From positions 1-64,000 of the forward strand of contig JAEZVB010000107.1 in the NCBI GenBank assembly GCA_023443285.1: a stretch of 64,000 nt of DNA. The letters are read 5' to 3'. Both the position numbers and the translations under genes were made by a program. The notes under the pieces were generated by a model. It made no database searches. It had not been told where the DNA came from and worked only from the letters and a program-made list of their open reading frames with translations. The DNA comes from Bacillota bacterium (GTDB lineage: Bacteria > Bacillota > Negativicutes > Sporomusales > Sporomusaceae). This document shows, piece after piece, positions 1 to 7,662 of this stretch. The first letter of the stretch is position 1; each line of letters begins with the position of its first letter.

Positions 1-2
1 TG

Positions 3-125
3 CAATCAATGGAAAAATCCAGTCGGGATAAAATAATACGTCAAATAAAAAATATCGAGGGAGCAACACAGCGGCAAATAGCCAGGGTAGCAGGTATTAA
101 TCAGAGTCTTGTGTTCAAAGCATAG
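3..125 (+). CDS. C-terminal end of a REP-associated transposase (5' truncated by window edge)
   Basis: An open frame enters from the left edge and ends with TAG at 123-125. The last about 40 residues are basic and contain the motif GATQRQIARVAGINQSLV, a small helix-turn-helix-like tail typical of Y1-type REP-associated tyrosine transposases of Firmicutes. These single-strand transposases mobilise or maintain small palindromic repeats. The catalytic HUH domain would lie outside the window, so it is unknown whether the gene is intact. The short GC-rich repeat right after the stop codon supports the assignment. The family call is inferred from this tail only. Confidence 0.6.
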   Translation, partial: QSMEKSSRDKIIRQIKNIEGATQRQIARVAGINQSLVFKA

Positions 126-154
126 GAGCAACGGAACCGTCCCCTTGCTTTTTT
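125..154 (+). repeat. REP-like repeat fragment after the transposase
   Basis: The stretch GGAGCAACGGAACCGTCCCC followed by TTGCTTTTT sits directly behind the transposase stop. A diverged version (GGAGCAAAAGAACCGACCCC then TTGCTT) occurs near 17427-17452. The pair looks like the conserved ends of one repeat family mobilised by REP-associated transposases (inference). Confidence 0.5.
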
Positions 155-168
155 AGGAGGTTATTAGG

Positions 169-825
169 ATTAAGAAGCTACAAACACATTGGAAGATTTT
201 ATTACCAGATATTCCGGAAGAATTAGCGGAAGTTATACTTTTAGACAGACAAATTTGTAATGAAGATTATTTTGAAATGGGAATAATCAGCAATTGTATA
301 ATTGAGAATCAAAGGGCAGAACGTGTGTGTTTTGATAAGTTCATATTTAAAAATGTAATTTTTAAAAAAGTTAATTTTAGAAGATTAGAATTAACCAACG
401 TTGTTTTTGTAAATTGTGATTTATCAAATGTAGACTTTAATGAAGCCATTATGCATCAAGCTGAGATAAAAAATTGTAAGATTTTAGGTATTAATCTATT
501 GGGAGCAACGTTGCGTAATGTACTATTTGATAACTGTTATGGGGATTATGCTACCTTTCGTAATGTAAATTGCAAACAGGTAAAGTTTCATAATAGTTCA
601 TTAGCTAATGCCGATTTTTATAAATCAATACTACTCCATGTGCATTTCTCTAAATCATGTTTAGATCAGATTGAATTATCTGGTACTAAACTGGCTGGCA
701 TTGATTTAAGCAGCTGTGAGTTTAGACAGATTGGTGTTAGTATAGAGGATTTGCAAGGGTGTATCGTTTCCCCACAGCAAGCAGTTGGTTTTTCAAAATT
801 ATTTGGCTTGATTATCAATGATTAG
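169..825 (+). CDS. Pentapeptide-repeat-like protein, apparent ATT start
   Basis: The body (residues about 45-190) shows loose A(D/N)LXX-type repeats such as NCDLSNVDFNEA and SSLANADFYKS, the pattern of right-handed quadrilateral beta-helix pentapeptide proteins. Members often mimic DNA or act as scaffolds; no specific role can be given here. The first ATG is at 277 and has no ribosome site, whereas the same frame stays open back to a stop at 154-156. A perfect AGGAGG lies at 155-160, eight bases before an ATT codon at 169, and no ATG, GTG or TTG lies in between. The extra 36 residues (KKLQTHWKILLPDIPEEL...) look like a normal protein N-terminus. I therefore place the start at ATT 169; a sequence error or start-codon mutation is the alternative. 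Confidence 0.6.
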   Translation: MKKLQTHWKILLPDIPEELAEVILLDRQICNEDYFEMGIISNCIIENQRAERVCFDKFIFKNVIFKKVNFRRLELTNVVFVNCDLSNVDFNEAIMHQAEIKNCKILGINLLGATLRNVLFDNCYGDYATFRNVNCKQVKFHNSSLANADFYKSILLHVHFSKSCLDQIELSGTKLAGIDLSSCEFRQIGVSIEDLQGCIVSPQQAVGFSKLFGLIIND

Positions 826-958
826 GGGTGGCCTGGGACGGAATGATCAACACCTAAGTAAGAGTGGCAGCAAACCATCTCGCTGACAGTGAATACTTTA
901 ATGGGTGATTTTCGTGATAAGAAACGGCTTGCTATATTTTGGGGTTACATGATCTTCG

Positions 959-1861
959 TTATGGGAAAGGATTACTATCAGGTAATGCTGCCAGGATGAT
1001 TTTTTCCAAAGCTAACAATGCCGGCGACATCCACTTTTCGCGATGAAAAATCATTAGAGCCTGGATGTCGATTGGAGTATCTGTCCAATTAAGTTTAATT
1101 AATTCGCCGCGTTTGATATCTTCTTCAACGACAATCTTCGGCAGAAGCGATATACCAAGCCCGTTTTTGACGCAGTGTTTAATTGCCTCAAGGCTACCAA
1201 ACTCCATGATGGTGTTGGCCTTGACTCCTTCTCTTTCCAGCAGTATTTTCAAGTCCATCGGGTAACCGCTGTATCCATCCGGCAGGAGCAGGGTATGGCC
1301 GGCAAGATTTTGCAAAGTCAATATTGAGTTTGCTGCCAGTTCGTGATCAGGTGAGACAATAAACATGGTTTCACCATGAAACAGGTTGATTTTCCGCAGT
1401 TGCTGCTGCACGGACTTATTATTAAAAGTAAACGCTACGTCAATGATATTTTGCTGCAGCCACAGCGGAAAGTCCACGCAGTTGCCTACTTTGATATTGA
1501 TTTGTACTTTCGGGTAGCTTATCCGGTATTTCTTTAGCAGCGGCGGCAGCCAAAAGGCACAGAGCGATTCGGAGGCGCCGATATTCAGGCAGCCGGAAAT
1601 TACGCCGGCTTCTTTAAATAGTCCTTTTATTTCCTCGGTGTCTCTTACCATGCGTTCAGCGAGTGGCAGGAGCTTTTTCCCCTTCTCAGTGAGAAACACT
1701 TTTTTGCCAAGCCGCTCGAATAATATTGCACCGAGATCTTCTTCAAGTATATGAATATGCTCAGATACTGTCGATTGAGAATAATTGAGCGCCTGGGCGG
1801 CTCCGCTGAAATTTAGCAGGCGGGCGACAGAGAGAAAGGTTTGCAGATGCTTTATATACAT
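959..1861 (-). CDS. LysR family transcriptional regulator
   Basis: An about 300-residue LysR-type regulator: N-terminal winged helix-turn-helix (residues 1-60, FSGAAQALNYSQSTVSEHI) followed by a periplasmic-binding-protein-like effector domain (about 88-295). It should bind DNA as a tetramer and respond to a small ligand. The start at 1861 is preferred over an in-frame ATG at 1876 because GGTGG sits five bases before it. It is transcribed divergently from the ACT-like gene at 2021, and the 159-bp gap holds a perfect inverted repeat, so it probably controls itself and that neighbour. The ligand is unknown. Confidence 0.9.
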   Translation of the reverse strand: MYIKHLQTFLSVARLLNFSGAAQALNYSQSTVSEHIHILEEDLGAILFERLGKKVFLTEKGKKLLPLAERMVRDTEEIKGLFKEAGVISGCLNIGASESLCAFWLPPLLKKYRISYPKVQINIKVGNCVDFPLWLQQNIIDVAFTFNNKSVQQQLRKINLFHGETMFIVSPDHELAANSILTLQNLAGHTLLLPDGYSGYPMDLKILLEREGVKANTIMEFGSLEAIKHCVKNGLGISLLPKIVVEEDIKRGELIKLNWTDTPIDIQALMIFHREKWMSPALLALEKIILAALPDSNPFP

Positions 1862-1885
1862 ATTGCCACCATCCATTGGTTATGC

Positions 1886-1909
1886 CGATTATTACAATCT
1901 AAATAATCG
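1886..1909. promoter_or_regulatory. Inverted repeat, probable LysR operator
   Basis: CGATTATT and AATAATCG form an 8-bp perfect inverted repeat with an 8-nt spacer between the divergent LysR gene and the ACT-like gene. It includes a T-N11-A arrangement, the hallmark of LysR-type binding sites. Function is inferred from position and symmetry. Confidence 0.5.
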
Positions 1910-2020
1910 ACTTAACAAAAGTTCTAATATCATGATAGAATGAATTTAGCAAATATGCAAGCATTTTCCAGACGGTGTTTACTGGTGTATTTGCAGATAG
2001 AAGGGGAGGTCAAATGTAAA

Positions 2021-2437
2021 ATGACATTGGATGTAAAAAAAGTTGAATACTACAACCTAACAGTTGATGGTCATGCCGGGGAAGGATCTAAACTTCTTTC
2101 TGTGGTTGCCGACTTTGGTGTTAACTTGCTTGCCTTCAAGGCAGTCCCTGTGAAACCTATGCGTACCCAGTTCTCGCTTTTTCCTGACGACAGTTTAAAG
2201 ATGAAGGATGGAGCGAAAAAAGCAGGGCTGGATATAGAGGGGCCTTATTTTGCTCTGTTACTTAAAGGTTATGATGATGAGTCAGGAGAATTGGCTGACG
2301 TATATGAGAAGCTTGCTCAGGTAGATATTACTATTTATGAATCTAGTGGAATAGCCAATATAAAGGGAAGTTATGGCGTCGTTTTTTACTTAAAACAAGA
2401 GGATTGCGAAAAAGCTATGGAGGCTTTAAAGAGCTGA
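2021..2437 (+). CDS. ACT-domain-like protein of unknown function
   Basis: A 138-residue protein. Two halves (YYNLTVDGHAGEGSKLLSVV at about 10-30 and the alternating beta/alpha pattern after residue 70) resemble ACT-type ligand-binding folds, used to sense amino acids. The start at 2021 is supported by GGGGAGGT at 2003-2010; an earlier ATG at 1940 lacks a site and overlaps the divergent promoter. Divergent orientation to a LysR regulator suggests joint control. No catalytic motif was seen. The ACT assignment is by fold pattern only. Confidence 0.65.
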   Translation: MTLDVKKVEYYNLTVDGHAGEGSKLLSVVADFGVNLLAFKAVPVKPMRTQFSLFPDDSLKMKDGAKKAGLDIEGPYFALLLKGYDDESGELADVYEKLAQVDITIYESSGIANIKGSYGVVFYLKQEDCEKAMEALKS

Positions 2438-2510
2438 GCTCTCTCCAGAGATACAGCGACCCCGGACAGGTGGATTTACATAGCCACGGATCGCTTCCAC
2501 TAACACAAAT

Positions 2511-2552
2511 CAAATAGGATAGCCCGCCAACTTTGGCAGGCTATCCTATTTG
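2511..2552. terminator. Long perfect hairpin after the ACT-like gene
   Basis: Arms CAAATAGGATAGCC and GGCTATCCTATTTG pair perfectly over 14 bp, with further pairing inside (GCCAA/TTGGC). There is no long T-run, so termination is likely but not certain. Confidence 0.55.
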
Positions 2553-2647
2553 ACTCATATGCGATTGGACGAGGTAGCGAATCCTGACTGTATGGGTATT
2601 TCCATGGTTGTAGATAATAATAAGATATTACTTATAGCAGGGGGAAC

Positions 2648-3112
2648 TTGCGGGTGGAGGAACCAGAGTTACACGTGTCTGAGATTCTGTTGTCACAGTC
2701 AACGGCAATTCCTAAGGCTGTGTTAGATACAATTGATAATTCATTTGTTTTTAGTATAGATGAGCTAAATCATGCAAAATGCCGCAAGAAGACTCTCTAT
2801 ATTTCTTCAAATATAAAGGGTGAGTTTATAGGCTATTGCATTACGTCTGTAGGATTTCCGTTCGAGGTTGCTGAAGAGCTTGATTGTGATATAGAAGGTA
2901 AAGTAGTATGGATCGACGTGCTTGAAATTGCTGTTTTACATCAAGGATACAACTATGGTCGGGCTTTTGTAGAACAGATTAAGCGCAGATGCTCTTACGA
3001 TATACTTCTTCTATCAATCGAAGATTCTATATGCTTTTGGCAACAGATAGGCTTTAAAGTCGTTTGCTACTCTGGTGAAATGGCCTATATGATTTATGAA
3101 AGACCAATCTAG
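2648..3112 (+). CDS. GNAT-like N-acetyltransferase
   Basis: A 154-residue protein with the GNAT layout: strand IDVLEIAVLHQGYNYGRAFV (about residues 96-115, the acetyl-CoA-binding loop region, although the usual Q/RxxGxG/A is degenerate) followed by LLSIEDSICFWQQIGFKVV, the classic C-terminal strand-helix-strand. It would transfer an acetyl group from acetyl-CoA to an amine; the substrate is unknown. Translation appears to start at TTG 2648 behind GCAGGGGG; GTG 2654 is possible. It has no evident operon partner. Confidence 0.65.
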   Translation: MRVEEPELHVSEILLSQSTAIPKAVLDTIDNSFVFSIDELNHAKCRKKTLYISSNIKGEFIGYCITSVGFPFEVAEELDCDIEGKVVWIDVLEIAVLHQGYNYGRAFVEQIKRRCSYDILLLSIEDSICFWQQIGFKVVCYSGEMAYMIYERPI

Positions 3113-3421
3113 GAGTTTTGCAGCTGGCATTATGATTAGATTAATGTTACAAGAGGTATGAGGGAAGGGTAAAGATGAAGAACTTACGAATTTCGTAGGT
3201 TCTTTTGTGTTGCTTGCCCTGATTGGGCGATTTACAGGAGCTGCCTCTTAGGGTACCAATGCAAAAAGAAGGATTAATTGCAAATTTTGTAGAAATGAGG
3301 AAGTGAGGATGAGATATTGTGGAAATGAATTTAGCATGTTGAGTGCGTGCCATATAACGATTATCAAAATTAAGCAAACGGCTGGGACAATTACATCTGG
3401 GGATAGAGAGTGTGATGTTGG
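3113..3421. other. Intergenic region with one hairpin
   Basis: Holds no convincing gene. It carries a palindromic hairpin at 3178-3204 (arms AAGAACTTACGAA and TTCGTAGGTTCTT, one G-T pair) followed by TTTTG, which may terminate the acetyltransferase transcript. The rest is presumably the leader of the sensor kinase gene; no clear promoter stood out. Confidence 0.5.
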
Positions 3422-5110
3422 ATGCCATCGGTAGAGGTTTTTCTGCCTATTGATAACATAATAGTTTATTTATTGATTGCTGCTGTTTTTGAGGCTTTGG
3501 CGATCTACCTCTTTCAATTCCGCAGCACGCCTGGAGCGATGATGCTGGTCTATTGCCAGATTTGTAAGGGCATTTGGGTTTGCGCCAAGGCATTTTGCAG
3601 TATGAGCCCGGATTTGCCAACGAAACTCTTTTGGGCTAGATTTACAGAATGGATGCCGCTGCTACTTATCTATTTCTGGTTTGAGTTTATCTGGGAAGTC
3701 AGTCAGCAAAAAGCTAAGAAACATGCAGTATTGCCGTATCTTGTTCGGGGAATCGTTGCTGCTTTAGTGCTGATTATTGGTTTTGACAACTGGCTTGGCT
3801 GGTATTGGGGACCCATTTCTCTGGACGGGCAGGTTTTGTCGATTGCGTTTGGACCGGCAGCCCAGGCGAATATGATATTTTGTTACCTTTTGAATTTGGT
3901 ATGTTTGGGTTTATCTGTGCATTGGGTATATAGCACGAACGGATTACGCCGGCAGCAGGCGATCGTTTTATCAGTGACGCCGTTATTTAATTTTATAGGT
4001 AATATTTTAGGTTATATTTTCGAATTTCAGGTTGTGCCACCACAGATAGTGGGAATGTTGCTATCTGCAGTATATGTTACCTGGGTCTTTTACTGGTGGC
4101 GGATTTACAGCATTTTGCCTATGGCTCAGGATGCAGTGACCCGCAACATGAATGACGGTCTGATAGTTATTGATGAAAAAGGCTACATAGTGGACATGAA
4201 TCCTGCAGCAAAAACCATACTTACTGGGATTCCGGCAGTTGTAGGCGACAAGTTTGCAGAAGTAGGCAATGCATGGCCGGTATTGCTGGAAATTGATGGT
4301 AAGTCCAGTTCGGAAACATGGGAGGCGGCACGAGACTTTGCCGATGAACGCCACTATTATCAAATAAGTACGTTGCTGTTTCAAACCCCTCAAGGGCATA
4401 TGCTTGGCAAAACGATATTATTTAAAGATATTACCGAGCAAAAACGGGATCAGGCCAAGTTGGTAGATCAACAAAAAGCCTTGTCCATTATGGTGGAACG
4501 CGAACGGCTGGGACGGGAACTGCATGACGGGCATGGTCAATTATGGAGTTATATCAACATGCAGGTGGAAACAGCCCGTTCTTTGCTTGAGAAAAAAGAC
4601 TTTGTTCAAACCGATTTGCTCCTGGAAAAACTGGCTAGCGTGACTCAGGATATCCACGTCGATCTCAGAGAATCAATAACCGGGCTACAACTGTCGGCTA
4701 CGCGAGAAGGAGTGTGGCAGACATTAGAAGACTATCTTCAATGGTTTAAGCAGAATTATGAGATTGAAACTATATTAATAATCAGTGATGAATTTGCTGC
4801 TGGGCTGATGCCTCAGACTACCGAAGTGCAACTACTGAGAATTATTCAGGAAGCATTGACCAATATTCGCAAACATGCGAAAGCTCAGCGGGTTAAGGTA
4901 ATTGTCAGGGTTAATAATGGCATAGCGGAGCTTCGGGTGGAAGATGACGGGTGTGGCTTTGATTTTGCCGAAAGCTCTGAGAAAAAAGGCAGCTTTGGAC
5001 TAAAAATTATGCAGGAGCGCTCGGCAGAGATTGGAGCGCAGTTTCATATCCAATCAAAGCAGGGCATTGGCACTTCGGTCATTTTACAGATCCCGTTGTT
5101 TGCAGGCTAA
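3422..5110 (+). CDS. Sensor histidine kinase, 7TM-PAS-HisKA_3
   Basis: A 562-residue membrane sensor. Residues about 1-225 hold seven hydrophobic segments (histidine-kinase 7TM-type sensor). A PAS domain follows (about 230-345, MNDGLIVIDEKGYIVDMNPA), then a HisKA_3 dimerisation/phosphoacceptor helix with RERLGRELHDGHGQ (His about 368) and a HATPase_c domain with DDGCGFDF and GSFGLKIMQER. This NarL-class kinase phosphorylates the LuxR-type regulator encoded 47 bp downstream. The 7TM part probably binds a membrane-soluble or extracellular signal (family knowledge; ligand unknown). Location just upstream of the autotransporter cassette suggests, but does not prove, that it controls it. The ribosome site before the ATG is weak. 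Confidence 0.9.
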   Translation: MPSVEVFLPIDNIIVYLLIAAVFEALAIYLFQFRSTPGAMMLVYCQICKGIWVCAKAFCSMSPDLPTKLFWARFTEWMPLLLIYFWFEFIWEVSQQKAKKHAVLPYLVRGIVAALVLIIGFDNWLGWYWGPISLDGQVLSIAFGPAAQANMIFCYLLNLVCLGLSVHWVYSTNGLRRQQAIVLSVTPLFNFIGNILGYIFEFQVVPPQIVGMLLSAVYVTWVFYWWRIYSILPMAQDAVTRNMNDGLIVIDEKGYIVDMNPAAKTILTGIPAVVGDKFAEVGNAWPVLLEIDGKSSSETWEAARDFADERHYYQISTLLFQTPQGHMLGKTILFKDITEQKRDQAKLVDQQKALSIMVERERLGRELHDGHGQLWSYINMQVETARSLLEKKDFVQTDLLLEKLASVTQDIHVDLRESITGLQLSATREGVWQTLEDYLQWFKQNYEIETILIISDEFAAGLMPQTTEVQLLRIIQEALTNIRKHAKAQRVKVIVRVNNGIAELRVEDDGCGFDFAESSEKKGSFGLKIMQERSAEIGAQFHIQSKQGIGTSVILQIPLFAG

Positions 5111-5157
5111 AAAATTGAGCCAGAACTGCCTGCCCAGGGAGGAAGGGACATGTCACT

Positions 5158-5823
5158 ATGAGAGTACTATTAGTTGACGATCATGCCTTATTTATTGACG
5201 GACTGAAAAATTTTCTAACCGCCAATAACATTGAGGTTGTGGGAATGGCGATGAATATTCGGGAAGCTATAGAGAAAACGGAAGAACTGGCTCCTGAAGT
5301 CATTTTGATGGATGTACAGATGCCGGACGGAGACGGAATTGAAGCGACCCAACTCATCAAGGCCAAATTCCCTGAAATAATCATTGTGATGCTGACAGTA
5401 TCCCAGGATGACAACCATCTATTCCAAGCTATCAAAGCCGGAGCATCCGGTTATCTGCTGAAAGGAATGCCCAAGAAACAATTTCTGCAACTACTGGACG
5501 GGTTAAAGAACGGCCAGTCCCCGCTTTCACCCGGTTTGGCCGCCAAGGTACTTGCGGAATTCGCTCGGCTGCAGCGTGAACGGGAAACTGCCAATAGGAT
5601 TGCCGATAAGACCTCTTTATTAAGCTCCCAGCAAATTGAGATTCTTAAGCTGGTAGCCCAAGGTTTGACCTACAGGGAGATTGGCGAAAAAGTATATTTG
5701 AGCGAAGCCGCCATAAAATATCACATGGGCGAGATTACTAACCGGCTTCATCTGGAGAATCGATCCCAGGTGCTTGCATTTGCATCGGAAATTAAATTTG
5801 CCGCTGGTAAAGAAGGTATGTAG
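5158..5823 (+). CDS. NarL/LuxR family response regulator
   Basis: A 221-residue regulator: receiver domain (residues 1-120) with acidic pair D7-D8, phosphoacceptor D52 in ILMDVQMPDGDG, T/S switch LTVS and conserved Lys in YLLKGM; then a LuxR-type helix-turn-helix (about 155-215, LSSQQIEILKLVAQGLTYREIGEK). It is the partner of the kinase immediately upstream (same strand, GGAGGAAGG ribosome site). Targets are unknown; the nearest candidates are the receiver-like gene and the autotransporter operon downstream. Confidence 0.92.
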   Translation: MRVLLVDDHALFIDGLKNFLTANNIEVVGMAMNIREAIEKTEELAPEVILMDVQMPDGDGIEATQLIKAKFPEIIIVMLTVSQDDNHLFQAIKAGASGYLLKGMPKKQFLQLLDGLKNGQSPLSPGLAAKVLAEFARLQRERETANRIADKTSLLSSQQIEILKLVAQGLTYREIGEKVYLSEAAIKYHMGEITNRLHLENRSQVLAFASEIKFAAGKEGM

Positions 5824-5870
5824 AAAGAACCGTAAATGGTTTTTAACCCAAAAAAATATAGGGATTCGAC

Positions 5871-5901
5871 AAAAAAAGTATAGGAAATCTATACTTTTTT
5901 T
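5871..5901. terminator. Bidirectional hairpin terminator after the two-component genes
   Basis: Arms of seven A plus GTATAG and CTATAC plus seven T form a 13-bp perfect stem with a 5-nt loop, ending in nine T. It closes the kinase-regulator transcript. Confidence 0.75.
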
Positions 5902-5992
5902 TTGTTACAATTTATACTTTCGTCTAGTGTGCCTATCTAAAGATTCTGCTACGCTTTTGGTAGTAATTGAGAAACAGCAAGTTGGTGATTCC

Positions 5993-6328
5993 TTGAAACA
6001 GGTGGAAGTTGTTTTCTGTGGCAATTCCCTATATCTCAGTATGTTGGCGGCCAGCCTGCAGCAAAATGAGCAGTTTCGCATTTGTATGACAGATTGCGAA
6101 CCGGTTGAGGCCATGCCTGAGCTAAAAATGCTATGTCCGGATGTGTTGGTAGTGGAAGCGATTAATACCACTTTAATAGAAATCGAGCCAGCGCTTAAAG
6201 AGGTATTTCACCGGATGCTTATTATAGTCCATCGGCAAACAGATTCGATAGAGGTATTATACGGAGACCGGCATTTTACCGCATCTGTCAACATGCTAAC
6301 GCAGGTAATTTGTGAAGCCGTTTCATAA
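5993..6328 (+). CDS. Small degenerate receiver-like protein
   Basis: A 111-residue protein (from TTG 5993) with the alternating hydrophobic pattern of a response-regulator receiver: VEVVFCGNSLYLSMLAASLQ, then CPDVLVVEAINTT and RMLIIVHR. The acidic pocket and phosphoacceptor Asp are not conserved, so it is probably a pseudo-receiver. The frame is open upstream to 5774, but that part overlaps the regulator gene and the terminator and looks non-coding. The start codon is uncertain (TTG 5993 behind GGTGATT). It lies between the two-component pair and the autotransporter operon and may modulate either. Confidence 0.5.
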   Translation: MKQVEVVFCGNSLYLSMLAASLQQNEQFRICMTDCEPVEAMPELKMLCPDVLVVEAINTTLIEIEPALKEVFHRMLIIVHRQTDSIEVLYGDRHFTASVNMLTQVICEAVS

Positions 6329-6423
6329 GAATATCATCATGTGTAACATCTCACGTCTTACCGTTTAGTCCACTGTGGTGTAGCCAATGATTGTCAAATT
6401 AACTAGAAAGGTAACGAAGCTTC

Positions 6424-7662
6424 ATGAATCAAACGCAAACTGGGTCGGCAAGCGTCTTGCCAGTTCCCAAAACCTATATCACATTCGATGCTGGATCGCT
6501 TACCTGCAAGACCGATATTGATGGGCTGGAATTTGACTTTAATTACGGTGCTAGAGTAAAAGTGCCGGCAGGTAATTGGCGAGTCAAAATTGTTGACAGG
6601 GATGCTTTTGTTACCCTCTATGACGAAAAAGCGGATGATGTGATAGTGACCAGCACAAAAAAATACTACGTTAATTTCCGCCTGGAGATATACCGGGACG
6701 AACAGCTTATATTGGCTCATGACTTTAATGCTGTCAGAAAAAAGGTTCTGATCAAATTCCCTGTCGGCACTCTAGGCGACATTATTGCATGGTTTCCCTA
6801 TGCTCAGGTATTTAAATATAAACATGACTGTGAAGTATATTGCGCCATGGCTCCAGAATTGGCGCAAATTTTTAAAAACACGTATCCTGAACTGCACTTT
6901 ATCGCACCCGACGAGCGTCCCGAGGGTCTCTATGCTTCCTACTATATGGGCATCTTCTTTCCCTGCGACGACCGCGTCCATCAACCAGTAGATTGGCGGA
7001 TTGTTGGTCTGCAAAAGACCATCCCATACATATTGGGACTGAAACCGGAAGAGGTACGAACCCGGGTCGCGCCCCAAGATACTACGAGGAAAATCTCTGA
7101 ACCCTATGTTTGTATTGCCACTCAGGCTACCTCCCAAGCCAAGTATTGGAACCATCCTACCGGCTGGTTTGAGACCATTAAGCACCTTAAAGAGAAAGGC
7201 TACCGGGTACTTTGTATTGACCAGAAGCACTGTCATGGCGCAGGTTCCCGCTGGAATCTCATCCCCCACGGAGCCGAGAATTTTACCGGAGCACTGCCGC
7301 TGCAGCAGCGAATTGATCTTATCTATCACGCCGACTTTTTTGTCGGACTGAGTAGCGGCTTGTCCTGGCTTGCTTGGGCGGTCGGCAAGCCTGTTGTCAT
7401 GATCAGCGGTTTCAGTTTGCCAATTACCGAATTTTATACACCCTATCGCATCATCAACTATCATGTTTGCAACGGATGCTGGACAGACAGCAGCATTGAA
7501 TTTGTCCATAACGACTTTGCCTGGTGTCCCAAACATAAGGATACCGAGCGGCAGTTTGAATGTACTCGCTTTATCAGTCCTCAACAGGTTAACCAGGCTA
7601 TTAACCGCCTAATGGACGACTTTCAATTAAATGGAAAAGGAATAAGCGAAAATGAAAAGTAA
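6424..7662 (+). CDS. Autotransporter O-heptosyltransferase (Aah/TibC-like, GT9 fold)
   Basis: A 412-residue glycosyltransferase resembling the strand-loop-strand autotransporter heptosyltransferases of E. coli (Aah, TibC), which attach heptose to Ser/Thr in AIDA-type repeats in the cytoplasm before export. The N-terminal about 95 residues form a beta-rich domain; the rest is a GT-B fold related to LPS heptosyltransferases (FPVGTLGDIIAWFPYA; VGLSSGLSWLAWAVGKPVV). Near the C-terminus a four-cysteine cluster (CNGC at about 350, WCPKH, FEC) matches the iron-finger motif described for TibC. Its end overlaps the start of the autotransporter gene by 11 bp, implying translational coupling and identifying the substrate. 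The sugar donor is inferred. Confidence 0.88.
   Translation: MNQTQTGSASVLPVPKTYITFDAGSLTCKTDIDGLEFDFNYGARVKVPAGNWRVKIVDRDAFVTLYDEKADDVIVTSTKKYYVNFRLEIYRDEQLILAHDFNAVRKKVLIKFPVGTLGDIIAWFPYAQVFKYKHDCEVYCAMAPELAQIFKNTYPELHFIAPDERPEGLYASYYMGIFFPCDDRVHQPVDWRIVGLQKTIPYILGLKPEEVRTRVAPQDTTRKISEPYVCIATQATSQAKYWNHPTGWFETIKHLKEKGYRVLCIDQKHCHGAGSRWNLIPHGAENFTGALPLQQRIDLIYHADFFVGLSSGLSWLAWAVGKPVVMISGFSLPITEFYTPYRIINYHVCNGCWTDSSIEFVHNDFAWCPKHKDTERQFECTRFISPQQVNQAINRLMDDFQLNGKGISENEK

Noticed and set aside
2438..2640. Riboswitch in front of the acetyltransferase
   Set aside because: Only one long hairpin was visible, without conserved riboswitch motifs.
3147..3428. 93-codon minus-strand frame in the intergenic region
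   Set aside because: It overlaps the hairpin and sensor start, lacks a ribosome site and has no protein-like pattern.
5774..5992. N-terminal extension of the receiver-like protein
   Set aside because: This part overlaps the response regulator gene and runs through the terminator at 5871; composition is not protein-like.
6772..7584. 270-codon antisense frame opposite the heptosyltransferase gene
   Set aside because: The sense strand encodes a recognised enzyme with conserved motifs; the antisense product resembles nothing.
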